Below are positions 22,396 through 33,569 of a DNA stretch of 64,000 bases, one piece after another. The translations under genes were made by a program, and so were the position numbers. The notes below the pieces were generated by a model. The model searched no databases. It was not told the origin of the DNA and saw only the letters and a list, made by a program, of their open reading frames with translations. Source of the DNA: Nipponacmea schrenckii. Its lineage: Eukaryota > Mollusca > Gastropoda > Lottiidae. Position 1 is the first letter of the stretch; each line of letters opens with the position of its first letter. The stretch is taken from positions 2,046,001-2,110,000 of the forward strand of contig JAUJPP010000011.1 in NCBI GenBank assembly GCA_030562195.1, written 5' to 3'.

Positions 22396-22869
22396 TGCAC
22401 TTCAACAAATCGAAATATACACTTTGTCACTCTGCAACGAAATGAATATTGATATCAAAACAACTCCATATTTTTATAATGACTATTGTGTTACTCTTTA
22501 TTTTCATGTATCCACAGCAAGGATTGCCAAAACGAAAAAAAAATTAACAAATAAAAACTTGTCACACAAGTTTATGACTTTGTTATATAATAATCATTGA
22601 TACTTGGTATGAATTTCTTGGAATAAAAAGTAAACTTCTTGGTAAATAATTGAATATCTTAGTATATAATATGAATATCTTAGTGCATAATTGCAACTGG
22701 TATGTGATTTTTCCATGTTGGATATTCAATAAAACGCTCGGTTAAACGTTTAGTGTCATATCCATTGTTTCAAATAGCAAACAACATTATTGATCACAGG
22801 AGACTTTAGGGCCTAACTTACGAACATACATAATGTTTGTTTCATATTAAATTCAATTCAGATACTTAC
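22396..22869. other. Intergenic or 3' region of the minus-strand gene, nothing clear
   Basis: AT-rich, with short direct repeats (TAAATAATTGAATATCTTAG and variants, about 22,638-22,690). If the minus-strand secreted-protein gene has a further exon it should lie here, but I could not identify it. Confidence 0.4.
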
Positions 22870-23409
22870 TTTTTTGCCTCGTATACATAAAACGGTATTT
22901 TATGACTTTGGTTAGTAAGTTTCTCCAATTTATAAGTTAGATATCTAATAAGGCGGAGAAGTATTTGACAAGGTTCTTTTGGTTTTGGATTCCAATCAGG
23001 TTCTGGTTTAGGATTGCCTGGATTTTGAGCAAAAGCAACATGTGCGCCTGAAGTAGATTTCCAGATTAAAAGCATAGATAAATAAATATTATTTTTCTTA
23101 CAATAAATGATTACTCTATGGTGCTATGATTTATATTCATAAGTTAGAAATTTAAACAAAATTTGAAGGGTGGAGAAGCTTATCATAGATGTCTAGGATA
23201 TTTGCTCTTGGAAGCTCACATTTTGACCGCAAATATATAGTTCCTTTCCAGACAAATTTCCTCGGTGCACACAGCATGGCGTTTCCCAAGCAGAACAAAT
23301 TTTATTCCACTTTAATGGAAGAGATATGGCACGTCATAGCTGATGAATATAAAACAAACTCACATACAACAGCAATAAGAAGCCAAACGGACATCCAAGC
23401 CATCTTCAT
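22870..23409 (-). CDS. Small secreted protein gene, minus-strand paralogue (two exons seen)
   Basis: Exon 1 (23,409 down to 23,364) encodes a short hydrophobic start, MKMAWMSVWLLIAVV, ending in phase 1 before a GTGAGT donor. Exon 2 (23,047 down to 22,870) follows a CAG acceptor and continues CAHVAFA, then a Pro/Lys-rich stretch, then a Leu/Lys-rich segment with LEKLTNQSHKIPF, ending in phase 2 at GTAAGT. The plus-strand gene at 31,521 has the same intron position and phase, the same CAHVAFA and EKLTNQxHKIPF cores, and exon 2 is only 12 bases shorter. That shared structure is strong evidence that both are genes. The first residues look like a signal peptide cleaved near HVAFA, so the product is probably secreted. 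The last exon was not found. Function unknown; the single Cys after the Pro/Lys region might form an intermolecular bond, which is inference. Confidence 0.7.
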
Positions 23410-23418
23410 TTTGAACTG

Positions 23419-23896
23419 TTAAAGGGGCACAATCTTGATTTTTAGGGGTCGTTTTGGGCCTTTGTTACATTTAAACAGTCCTCAGAAATACTCAAGCTCT
23501 ATGAAAATCGCAAAATACCTTGAAATATACCTAAAAAATTTCACTTTTTATTTTTTTTCCGTGCTGTACGCGGCTGGTCTTCAGTCAGTCTGAAAATTGT
23601 GTGTCCTGTTGACAAAATCTACAATTGTTATTACATGTACTTTCTTTTTGTTTTATCAGTGTGGGCCTGCGCAGTAGTCTATTTATAACTCTTTGATTTT
23701 CCAATATGGCGGGACGTTCATAATATCTTAAGACATTATGATTTTCAAACACGGATAATTATGTATACCCATGGATTTGAAGACTCAAATTTCAAAGGAA
23801 AGCTCTGTAGACTATTTCTGATTAGCTAAACAAAAGATTTCATGTTTGAGGCTGTCGGATGATTGTCCGAAACAAATCAAGACTGTGCCCCTTTAA
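23419..23896. mobile_element. TTAA-flanked MITE, about 470 bp
   Basis: The left end TTAAAGGGGCACAATCTTGA and the right end read in reverse, TTAAAGGGGCACAGTCTTGA, are inverted and nearly identical. If TTAA is the target duplication the element is 23,423-23,892. No coding frame. Its left end lies about 10 bases upstream of the start codon of the minus-strand secreted-protein gene, so it forms part of that gene's splice acceptor region. Confidence 0.8.
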
Positions 23897-24515
23897 CTAT
23901 TGAAACATAACATTATAAGTTTTATTAATATAATGGACATCTTGCCAAAATTTACAGCACAATTCGAGCTGGGGCTACAAAATAATGAGAGTAAATTACG
24001 TAATATCACTAAAGTTGCAGTTTTAGATTTATTTTCAATAAGATAAAGATTGTGTTCGAAATTTTCGCATAGAGAAATCGGTGAAATGATAGGCTTGCAC
24101 TTAAGTGCATTGAGCACAACCCTCAATGACGTGCACTAGGTTCTACATAATATTCTAAAAATATAGTTTGATAATTATTGTCTCTTCCACCATGTCCTGG
24201 CATCCTTAGCAGTAAAACGGAATATATTTATAAATGGTAGTAGTAGAATGAGTTCCTTTTGATAACAAAAAATAAAAACAAAAAAATTAACATTTAGGTA
24301 TTTGTTTTTTTAGGATAACGTTATATTGATAAGGTAACATAAAATTATAGATACCAAATATATTATTATCCTCAAAGCTTACAGTAAAGAAGAAGTTGTG
24401 TGCTCCACATCAGCTATGTGGCTGTTTTATATCACATGATGGCATGTGGAACAAGTGGTTGTCTAGCAAGATACGCCCATTTTAAAACATATTTTATGCT
24501 TTAACATTATTTGGG
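23897..24515. other. No gene seen
   Basis: AT-rich sequence. A 77-residue minus-strand frame at 23,893-24,126 has no recognisable domain and overlaps the MITE end. No splice-supported exon found. Confidence 0.4.
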
Positions 24516-24955
24516 CCTTATCCATGTTCTCAAACCACATTGTCTATCACATTCACAAGTCTCTTTTGATTAAGTCAAGGACCGTAACTCAAAAACCGTT
24601 CGCCGAAATATCGTCACTATCGAATTTGTCCAAGATCTCATCAATATAAATGATCACAACAAATTCCATTCAAATCCAATGAAAACTGTGGTGTCTATCG
24701 CGTTTACAAGCAAATTTTGACGCGTTTTGACTAAGTCAAGTGCAATAACTCAAAAGCTATTCATCAAAAAATCGTCAATTTCGTAAATGTCCAAGATCTC
24801 ATCAATATCAAGATCACAACAAATTTCATTCAAATCCGATGAAAATTGTAAGTCAAGTGCCTTTACTCAAAAACCGTTCATCGAAAAATCGCCAATTTCG
24901 AACTTGGACAGGGTTGACGACAACATAGACAACATTATAATGTGCACGTATAAAA
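24516..24955 (-). repeat. Pearl-like tandem repeat fragment, reversed
   Basis: Two to three units of about 150 bp contain AACTCAAAAACCGTTCAT-type cores, TCGAATTTGTCCAAGATCTC and TTCAAATCCAATGAAAACTG. The reverse complement matches the long array at 60,430-61,790. The fragment ends in ACAACATAGACAACATTATA next to a possible exon-free region. Confidence 0.65.
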
Positions 24956-25276
24956 ATTGATCAAGTAGATTCACATCAAACTAAATCAAGGCTTGCAGTA
25001 TATTTCAAAAAATTGTAAAAAATTTTTGGAATGCCCTGGGACATATTTATTTGTATCACGATCTTAAACAATTTCAGAATAAGGCAACTTATTAGTTTTG
25101 GTATTTTAATAGAAGGGTGGTGGTTATTGAGAATATTGAAAGATTCGGTAAAAAAGGACCGTTCTTTCGCTCGAATGTCTGTTTTACAGCGCGTAATCCC
25201 GATCAAATGTCAATTTAAGAGAACGTGCTTTGAACGTCTAGAGAAACCATAATGCCATCTTCATGAATACTGAGTT

Positions 25277-26553
25277 GCTTTGTATGGAAGACAATCCCTG
25301 CCAAAATTAATCATTCTTAATGAATAATTCGGTGCCAAACATTAGTACAGTAAAATCAACATTTGTACACTTAATTTGACATTTGTTCGCTAAATCAATA
25401 ATTTGTTATTAAAAATTTATCATTCGAATAAAGAATATTACTGAACAAATTAACGATCAAGCCGAACTAATAATGCCCACTTCATAACGCCGAATGAAGT
25501 TTACCGAACAAATGTTGAAAAACATTTCTCGCATTTCATGAGAACTATATCATTATGACGACAAGTGGCGCTGCTCAATTTGAGCTAGGGCCTCGTCCCT
25601 ATTCGTCTGGCTAATTTTTATGGCCGGCCAGTGGCTGTGTACAAAGTAAAGAATCTTATTATGAATTCCAAATCTATGATAAAAAGCGAAGTGAATAATT
25701 CGGTGCTAAACATTAGTACAGTAAAATCAACATTTGTACACTTAATTTGACATTTGTTCGCTAAATCAATAATTTGTTGTTAAAAATTTATCATTCGAAA
25801 TGAAAAACATTTCTCGCATTTCATGAGAACTATATCATTATGACGACAAGTGGCGCTGCTCAATTTGAGCTAGGGCCTCGTCCCTATTTGTCTGGCTAAT
25901 TTTTATGGCCGGCCAGTGGCTGTGTACAAAGTAAAGAATCTTATTATGAATTCCAAATCTATGATAAAAAGCGAAGTGAATAATTCGGTGCTAAACATTA
26001 GTACAGTAAAATCAACATTTGTACACTTAATTTGACATTTGTTCGCTAAATCAATAATTTGTTGTTAAAAATTTATCATTCGAAATGAAAAACATTTCTC
26101 GCATTTCATGAGAACTATATCATTATGACGACAAGTGGCGCTGCTCAATTTGAGCTAGGGCCTCGTCCCTATTTGTCTGGCTAATTTTTATGGCCGGCCC
26201 GTGGCTGTGTAAAAATTGGCCAGACAAATAGGTATGAAGCCCCAACTCAAATTGAGCAGCGCCACATGTCGTCATAATGTTATCGTTCTCATGAAATGCG
26301 AGAAATATTTTTCAACATTTGTTCAGTAAACTTCATTCGGCGTGATGAAGTGGGCATTATTAGTTCGGCTTGATCGTTAATTTGTTCAGTAATATTCTTT
26401 ATTCGAATGATGAATTTTTAACAACAAATTATGAATTAAGCGAACCAATGTCAAATTAAGCGTACAAATGTTGATTTTACTGTACTAATCTTTGACACCG
26501 AATTATACATTAAGAATGATTAATTTTGGCAGGGATTGTCTTCCATAGCTTTG
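25277..26553. mobile_element. Foldback DNA element with about 350-bp inverted termini and a 6-bp target duplication
   Basis: The element 25,283-26,547 begins TATGGAAGACAATCCCTGCC and ends in its exact reverse complement. Both sides are flanked by GCTTTG (25,277-25,282 and 26,548-26,553). The inverted arms extend over about 350 bp each. The centre holds near-identical direct repeats of about 300 bp (GTGTACAAAGTAAAGAATCT recurs at about 25,636 and 25,921) carrying GTGGCGCTGCTCAATTTGAG and ATGGCCGGCC. No transposase frame. It is a non-autonomous element; superfamily not assigned. Confidence 0.85.
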
Positions 26554-27470
26554 TCCTCAGAAGGATTTCGTTGGTATCCCTAATATAGGCAGGCTGTGTT
26601 GAAGCCAACGATAGCAAAATTTGACTGCGTCTTGAACAATGGATGAAGGACGACGTTTAACACTGAAGAATGTTCGCATACTATCAGTTTGGAAATGGTA
26701 TCGGTTAGCGTTTCGCCATCTCGAAATTCACTTATGTTATCAAGAAATGGATCTTACACGTCACGCTTTGATTTGTTAAGATTTTTAGAACTTATCTTTG
26801 ATTGAGGGCTGGTTATACTGGACACGAAAATATTTAAATTACATTTGTCTTAGTACAACTCATCTTTTCAAATTTTGAGGCTATTATGTGTTTTATGAGA
26901 TTAATAAAGATGATAACAATATAGAACTTAATATTGTTCCATAACCTGGCTAAAGGGCAGATTTATATTGATACCCTAAACGAAGCGTCTCTATATATGT
27001 GTTTTTCCCCCAAGAAATTCAAGAAAATAGGTTTATTGGACGGAATATTGAACTGAATGATACTCTATAATAAGTGCTTTCATTAACTTAAAGGGTTATT
27101 GCCGTGTAAATAGATTTTCAAAGGTACTATTACTATTTGAAACTTTCATAATTCTTACACTTTTTATTATTTTATCAACTGTCTAAAATTGAGGTTTCCC
27201 GAAAATACACTTTGTCTATAATGTGTATAAATAGAATACTGGATAGGAGCTGAGTTTAGACACAATAATTAAGAATAAAAATTGCTAAAATTTCGACGGT
27301 AAACCGTGGGGTTATTTTTGCGATTTTTATCTAAGGGATGTGATATGCTATTCATTGCCAGTTTGACCTTGTTCATTGTAAGTGTTAGCATGCTGTAATC
27401 ATAAGTTAAATGTACTAAACTGGATAAGTTTCCGTTTCAAAAAGCTTGTTGACCTTTTTTCCTAAAAAAA
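26554..27470. other. No gene seen
   Basis: AT-rich intergenic sequence between the foldback element and a minisatellite. No domain, exon pair or strong repeat was recognised. Confidence 0.45.
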
Positions 27471-27474
27471 AAAT

Positions 27475-28113
27475 TATTGTCCTTAAAGTACATTGATTAT
27501 TGTCCTAAAAGTATATTGATTATTGGCCTTAAAGTACATTGATTATTGTCCTAAAAGGATATTGATTATTGTCCAAAAGTTTATTGATTATTGTGATAAA
27601 AGTTTATTGATTATTGGCCTTAAAGTACATTGATTATTGTGATAAAAGTTTATTGATTATTGTCCAAAAGTTTATTGATTATTGTGATAAAAGATTATTG
27701 ATTGTTGTCCTAAAAGTTTGTTGATTAGTGTCCTAAAAGTTTATTGATTATTGTCCTAAAAGTTTATTGATTATTGTGATAAAAGTTTATTGATTATTGT
27801 CCTAAAAGTTTATTGATTGTTGTCCTAAATATTGATTGATTATTGCCCTATAAATTGATTGATTATTGCCCTAAAAATTGATTGATTATTGTGATAAAAG
27901 TTTATTGATTATTGCCCTAAAAATTGATTGATTATTGCCCTAAAAATTGATTGATTATTGCCCTAAAAGTTTATTGATTATTGTGATAAAAGTTTATTGA
28001 TTATTGTCCTAAAAATTGATTGATTATTGTGATAAAAGTTTATTGATTGTTGTCCTAAAAATTGATTGATTATTGTCCTAAAAATTGATTGATTATTGCC
28101 CTAAAAGTTTATT
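27475..28113 (+). repeat. Minisatellite of TTATTGATTATTGTCCTAAAAG units, left part
   Basis: About 28 units of 22-24 bp, with three interchanging spacers (GTCCTAAAAG, GTGATAAAAG, GCCCTAAAAA). The array stops at the LINE insertion and resumes at about 30,313 in the same orientation. Confidence 0.95.
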
Positions 28114-30312
28114 GAATTCAAATTCTTTATTTCCTTGGACATTTCTGCCCATCAGATACAAAATACAAAAAAAAAAAAACCACAAACAAATTTACTAAAA
28201 CAACATATTTACATATAAACAGAGTAACACACGGAGAGTGACATTCACGATAGTTGATTCGATCTCTTTTTATTTGACTGACTAAGAAACATACCGAGTT
28301 TTTTATTTCAGAATAAGTTTCACTAGATAATAATTGGATTAATTTAAGCATGCTTGGGTTCTCATAATAATACCTTTTTATACACTTTTATTCTGGTTTC
28401 TTCATAAGATGGACAAATCAATATAAAATGCATTTCATCTTCAATTTCTTGTAAGTTACACATAGTACAGATTCGATTTTGGCGTGGAATATCAAAATAT
28501 CTACCAGTCTCTAAACAAAGGTTATGAGCTGAGAGTCGGATTTTGGAAATATGTATCAAATAATGTTTTTGGATTGGTTTGGTTAGATATGATTGTAGTT
28601 TAAATTCTCTGACTAAATGTATGTATAAAGCTCCTTTACTACTTTTACTTATTTCTTCGTAACATCGTTGCCTAAAAATATCGTATATTCGTTGTTTGAT
28701 GATTTGTGAAGAATTTACATGGAGTTGAGGGGTGTCCCAAATATATCCTAGACCAATCTCAAAAAGATTACTTTGTATATTTAAAAGCCAATGATCTTGG
28801 TTATCATACATATCATATAAACAATTCCTTAATAAAATATTATCAGTTTTCATTAACTTGATCCAGTATTTCATAATTATGACTAATCTTACAGTTGCTA
28901 GAGGATATCTACCTAATTCATAGTATATCATATAAGTTGATGTGGACCTTTTAACATTTAAAATAGACTTCAAAAATAATAGGTGTATTTTTTCTACTTC
29001 TATAGCTTTGTGAAATCCCCATATTTCACATCCGTAATTTAAAACACTACATACATATGTGTCAAAAACAGACAATTTTGTTTCTATGTTAAAATAATTT
29101 CTATTACATACATTCAAAACCGAAAAAAGTGCTTTCCTGCCTTGTTTTGCTATTTGCTGTTGTTGAGTTTGTGAAAATTTTCCATTGAAATTCATTACAA
29201 TACCTAAATAATTAAAACTATTTACAATTTCTAGCTTTTCATTATTAAAGAACCACAATTCATTGTCTTTTATTTTCCCCCCATTTCTAAAGACTACTTT
29301 TTTTGTTTTATTAGTGTTTACGGTCAAATTCCACTTTCTTGTGTAAGAACTTAAAGAATCTAATAACTCTTGTAAACCTGGTATGCTTTCTGAGAATAGT
29401 ACTTTATCGTCTGCATACATAAGGAGAAATAAATTCATTGCGTGCAAACTCAAATATTTACAACCATCGGTATTAAAAGCAGATTCACAATCATTGATAT
29501 AAATTGAAAATAATAAAGGTGATAATATTTCTCCTTGGAATAATCCGTTACTACTATCAAAAAACTCTGAAAAATCTCCATTTGATCTTACACAACATGA
29601 CCTTATCATACAATGATCTAATAACACGAAATAATTTTCCTTCTATTCCTATAAATATACATTAAATAATATTTAATATACCATAAATTAACCCTTTGAA
29701 TTAAATCGAAAGCTTTGGAATAATCGACAAAACAGCAATATAAACGCTTCTTAGCTTTAGGAGTTCTATTAATTAAAGATTGAAGAACGAATATCGCATC
29801 TGTAGTTGATAATTTTTTTCTGAATCCAAATTGAGCATTTGAAATAATATTATTCTTGTAATCATAAGCCAATATTCTATTATTCAAAATTGATGTAAAC
29901 AGTTTGGCTATACAGCAAACAAGCGTGATACCCCTATAATTGTCAGGGTTAGTGACGTCACCTTTTTTAAAGACAGGTATGATAGTACCAATACTCCATG
30001 AAGAAGGGTAACAACCAGAGTCTAAAATGTTGTTAAATAATTTATAAAGGCATGGTAGGAGTTCATTGCTACATTTAATGAGGATTTCATTGGGGATGCC
30101 ATCGTGACCTGTTGCTTTATTTAATTTAAGTTTTTTAATGGTATTTAAGATTTCATCTTTTGTTATAATGGTATCAAGTTCAGAGTGCATAGAATGAGGG
30201 TTATGTGTATCATAATTTTCAACGTATTCTATTATAGATTTATCCACTTCAGGAGTAATTGAATTGATTTGATTAAACTGTTTATAAAAATCATCAATAG
30301 GGATGAGTATTG
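28114..30312 (-). mobile_element. Non-LTR retrotransposon (LINE), 5'-truncated and frameshifted, inserted in the minisatellite
   Basis: On the minus strand two long frames (30,247-29,618 and 29,627-28,362) together make a reverse transcriptase. Visible are the NKATGHDGIPNEIL core, WSIGTIIPVFKKGD, NYRGITLVC, QFGFRK, CFVDYSKAFD, GLFQGEILSPLLFSIYIND, the catalytic YADD in LLMYADDKVLFSES, and a C-terminal zinc-knuckle-like CTMCNLQEIEDEMHFILIC. Frameshifts lie near 29,620-29,650 and 28,365, after which the coding tail continues to about 28,140. The endonuclease domain is absent, so the copy is 5'-truncated at about 30,305 and cannot be active. The 3' end is AATAAAGAATTTGAATTCAA. The best guess is a CR1/Jockey-like lineage. 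Minisatellite units on both sides show it landed in the array. Confidence 0.9.
28362..30247 (-). pseudogene. LINE reverse transcriptase, two-frame remnant
   Basis: This is the part of the LINE that can be read as protein: 209 and 421 codons in two frames that overlap by a few bases, with RT fingers and palm motifs in order and YADD intact. The first methionines are only frame starts, not real starts, since coding sequence continues upstream of 30,247 to about 30,300 (IDDFYKQFNQ). Broken by at least two frameshifts. Confidence 0.85.
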
Positions 30313-30592
30313 AGTATTGCCCTAAAAGTTTATTGATTATTGTGATAAAAGTTTATTGATTGTTGTCCTAAAAATTGATTGATTATTGTCCTAAAAATTG
30401 ATTGATTATTGCCTTAAAAGCTTATTTTATTGATTAGTGTCCTATAAGTTTATTGATTATTGTCCTTAAAGTTCATTGATTATTGCCCTAAAAGTTCATT
30501 GATTATTGTCCTAAAATGGATTGATTATTGCCCTAAAAGCTTATTTTATTGATAAGTGTCCTAAGCGTTTATTGATTATTGTCTTAAAATAT
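30313..30592 (+). repeat. Minisatellite of TTATTGATTATTGTCCTAAAAG units, right part
   Basis: About 12 units in the same orientation as the left part. Two variant units (CTTATTTTATTGATTAGTGT, about 30,420 and 30,540) are absent from the left part. Confidence 0.92.
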
Positions 30593-30649
30593 TTTTATCA
30601 ACATTGGGAAAATGAGAAAAGTTGAAAAAGAAGAGTTTAGTTGAAGGAT

Positions 30650-30790
30650 TCCTCGCATGTAGGAAGTTAGTCCGAAACTTACTGATTCTATTCCCAGCCT
30701 CTAGCTATTTGGAAATATATGGCTGGGGAGAGTCAGAAAAACTAGGCACCAAAGTCTTCGGATTTTCCGCACCAAAGTTGCGACTAGTTG
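30650..30790 (+). repeat. Dispersed repeat, direct copy
   Basis: GTAGGAAGTTAGTCCGAAAC, TGATTCTATTCCCAGCCTCT, AGAAAAACTAGGCACCAAAG and GATTTTCCGCACC line up with the reverse complement of 32,200-32,330. Part of it also occurs at about 60,382-60,425. The 81-residue open frame over it is not supported as a gene. Confidence 0.75.
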
Positions 30791-31116
30791 ACTCCCTCTC
30801 CTATAAAGCCAGTCTGCCCCTTCTGTACCCCCAATTCCACAAGGCTGGCGCTACTACTGAATATTAGTGAGAATGGTCGAATCATAATTTTAATCTAAAG
30901 GGTGTCGAAAGGCTTACAACCAAAACATTAGGCGCATTGCGGAGAGCAGAGCAATTATTACAAAGAGTTCAGTTAACTTTTGTAAATATGTATGACTATT
31001 TACTGTTATGGAAATTAGAGATTTATTTCAGAACGTGCTTGGGGATATTGCTTTGATGATAATATCAGGTATATTCAAATCGTTTAATAATATTATTAAA
31101 ATAGACAAAACTTACC

Positions 31117-31124
31117 TATAAAAG
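31117..31124 (+). promoter_or_regulatory. TATA box candidate for the plus-strand small secreted-protein gene
   Basis: TATAAAAG lies about 70 bases upstream of a GTAAGT donor at 31,193 and about 400 bases upstream of the start codon. A non-coding first exon of roughly 31,148-31,192 joined to an acceptor at 31,516 would fit. Confidence 0.45.
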
Positions 31125-31520
31125 CCAAGTGGAAGTTAAGTCATAGCCTGAGAGAGATAGCTGTTTTTGAAGTCTTTTTTTAAAGAGGATTAGTAAGTAT
31201 AAATTCTATTGTTTTTAAATCTATAATCATTAAATCTTTTCATTATCAAATTTTGTATTTTTTACTTTTTTAATAGTACATGCGTATTATGTGTAAATGT
31301 ATTAAATTTCTTTATTAAACATTTTTTATTTAAACATCTGGTTGTTGATATGGTTTTCTTTCTTATTCATTATTAACAATATTACAGTTTTACGAAGATA
31401 AAGAATAATAATTCATGTAAAATATTTTCCTTTTTTTTCGATCTTCATCATTAAGTGACATTTCATCGCAATTTAGAGCGGAGGTTACTAAAGAGGTCTT
31501 ATTTCTTTACTTTTAGCAAA

Positions 31521-32579
31521 ATGGCGATATTAAGGACACTGATGGTTTGGGTCTTACTTGCGGCAATTTGTAAGTAGAATAACAATTTTATGTGTTCATT
31601 GCAAAGATCATGAGAACCATATAAGGCAGTTATTTATTGTAACTATTTATTGACCATTACCGAAAAAAAGAATAATTATGTACTTATGCTTTAACCTGGA
31701 AATCTAATTCAGGCGCACATGTTGCTTTTGCTGGATCCCCTGTGAAACCTAAACCGAACAGAAACCCAAAAGGGCCCTGTGGCGATCTGCTCAAGCATAT
31801 AAAATTTCTGAGTTTCAAAATGGAGAAACTTACCAACCAAGTTCATAAAATACCATTTGATATATTCGAGTCAAAAAGGTAAGTGTATTTATACTGCTTT
31901 AAAACAGATAGAACTGATCTTATGTTAGTAAATTACATTCGGGATTCCCTCCGTTAAATTGTTCCGATCGTTCAGTATTTGGGATTTTCCGCACCTCCGT
32001 GGGTGCTATCGTTTGAAACGTATTTACATACCCAGAATCCTCTAAACCGTGATATATTTGGAAAGATGGATGTTTTTGTAGTTCAGTCTTACCATTACTA
32101 TCCCCTTAAACCACCAATGTCAGCCTACTGGTTGCGTCAAATTTTTTTCAAGAATTTCAAACAATCAGTCGCCATTTCAAACTGCGTGCGCATTAAAAAA
32201 ACCGCGAAGGTGCGGAAAATCCCAAATTTTTGGTGCCTAGTTTTTCTGAATCTCCCCCAGACATATCTGTCCAAATAGCTATCAAAGAATGGGAATAGAG
32301 TCAGCTAGTTTCGGACAAGTAGGAAGTGTCCTTCTTTTAGTGATATTTTGTAACTGGGTAATAACTAACTGGACACACTTATATGGATAACAATTACCTT
32401 ACTTGCGACGTTTCGATGAAGGTACTTCGGTCTTTACCAAGCAATGATCCATATGATTGTGTCCAGTTCAAATCTCAAATATTAGCTGAATCTCTCTACT
32501 GTCCACTTTATATGCATACAGTATTAATCCTCCTGATGTTTATCTCTTCAGAAATTGGAGCTTTGGTGGAGGTAGATGA
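31521..32579 (+). CDS. Small secreted protein gene, plus-strand paralogue (three-exon model, last exon tentative)
   Basis: Exon 1 (31,521-31,569) follows a TTTTAG acceptor and encodes MAILRTLMVWVLLAAI, a typical signal-peptide start, ending in phase 1 before GTAAGT. Exon 2 (31,713-31,878) follows TTCAG and encodes CAHVAFA, a Pro/Lys/Asn-rich region (KPKPNRNPKGPC), then a helix-prone KFLSFKMEKLTNQVHKIPF and DIFESK, ending in phase 2 at GTAAGTG. A possible last exon (32,552-32,579) follows a CTCTTCAG acceptor, adds RNWSFGGGR and stops at TGA, with AATAAA at 32,658. That gives about 80 residues. Exons 1 and 2 are well supported by the paralogue at 22,870-23,409; exon 3 is not, and a different last exon (33,570 or inside the gap) is possible. 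Function unknown. Confidence 0.65.
32200..32330 (-). repeat. Dispersed repeat, inverted copy
   Basis: Reverse complement of 30,650-30,790 at roughly 80% identity by eye. The two copies face each other around the start of the secreted-protein gene and this one lies in its second intron. The ORF at 31,979-32,278 ends inside it and is not supported. Confidence 0.7.
32366..32474. repeat. Short inverted repeat
   Basis: AACTGGACACACTTATATGG and its near reverse complement (CCATATGATTGTGTCCAGTT) enclose CGACGTTTCGATGAAGGTAC. Sequences of this type occur near Penelope-like elements, but I cannot confirm this one. Confidence 0.5.
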
Positions 32580-32657
32580 GGTGAATAGCAAAATGGTTAT
32601 GATACACCTAGTGGAAGCCTCGCTCCTGAGGAAGATAATGAGCATTGTCAATCTTTG

Positions 32658-32663
32658 AATAAA
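32658..32663 (+). terminator. Polyadenylation signal candidate
   Basis: AATAAA about 80 bases after the tentative TGA stop of the plus-strand secreted-protein gene, followed by a T-rich stretch. Confidence 0.4.
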
Positions 32664-32928
32664 TAATTTTTCAAAGTTATTTTTGTTTCGTTATTTAGCG
32701 AAGTTTACTGTGAACGGAAGCTTTAAGCTATCTGTAACTAATAGCCTCTAGCCTCAACCAGTCAACGAATGACCAAGCGGCTACCAGGAAAGCTAAGTCA
32801 ACCAATAGGGCTATTACCCCCACAATATGTGTCCGAGCATATACATGTTCTAAAAATGAACATTTTGAGTATTTGAAAGGGTTCTGTTCTCGGAAAATAA
32901 AACCTGTTTTTTAAATGATGATTTTCTT

Positions 32929-33428
32929 NNNNNNNNNNNNNNNNNNNNNNNNNNNNNNNNNNNNNNNNNNNNNNNNNNNNNNNNNNNNNNNNNNNNNNNN
33001 NNNNNNNNNNNNNNNNNNNNNNNNNNNNNNNNNNNNNNNNNNNNNNNNNNNNNNNNNNNNNNNNNNNNNNNNNNNNNNNNNNNNNNNNNNNNNNNNNNNN
33101 NNNNNNNNNNNNNNNNNNNNNNNNNNNNNNNNNNNNNNNNNNNNNNNNNNNNNNNNNNNNNNNNNNNNNNNNNNNNNNNNNNNNNNNNNNNNNNNNNNNN
33201 NNNNNNNNNNNNNNNNNNNNNNNNNNNNNNNNNNNNNNNNNNNNNNNNNNNNNNNNNNNNNNNNNNNNNNNNNNNNNNNNNNNNNNNNNNNNNNNNNNNN
33301 NNNNNNNNNNNNNNNNNNNNNNNNNNNNNNNNNNNNNNNNNNNNNNNNNNNNNNNNNNNNNNNNNNNNNNNNNNNNNNNNNNNNNNNNNNNNNNNNNNNN
33401 NNNNNNNNNNNNNNNNNNNNNNNNNNNN
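32929..33428. other. Assembly gap of 500 N
   Basis: Exactly 500 N. It lies downstream of the plus-strand secreted-protein gene and could hide an exon. Confidence 0.99.
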
Positions 33429-33569
33429 ATATCGAGGGCTACTGAATACATTTACACTCGGCTTCACCCTTGTCGTCCCCTTTTATATTTATGAATTGAT
33501 AACTGGGACGTTTTTATGTGGGTTGATTTCTAGATATTGATAAATTATATGCGTATTAATTATTTTCAG

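Noticed and set aside
31979..32278. 99-codon frame between the secreted-protein exons
   Set aside because: It runs into a dispersed inverted repeat, has no splice support, and has no counterpart near the paralogue at 22.9 kb.
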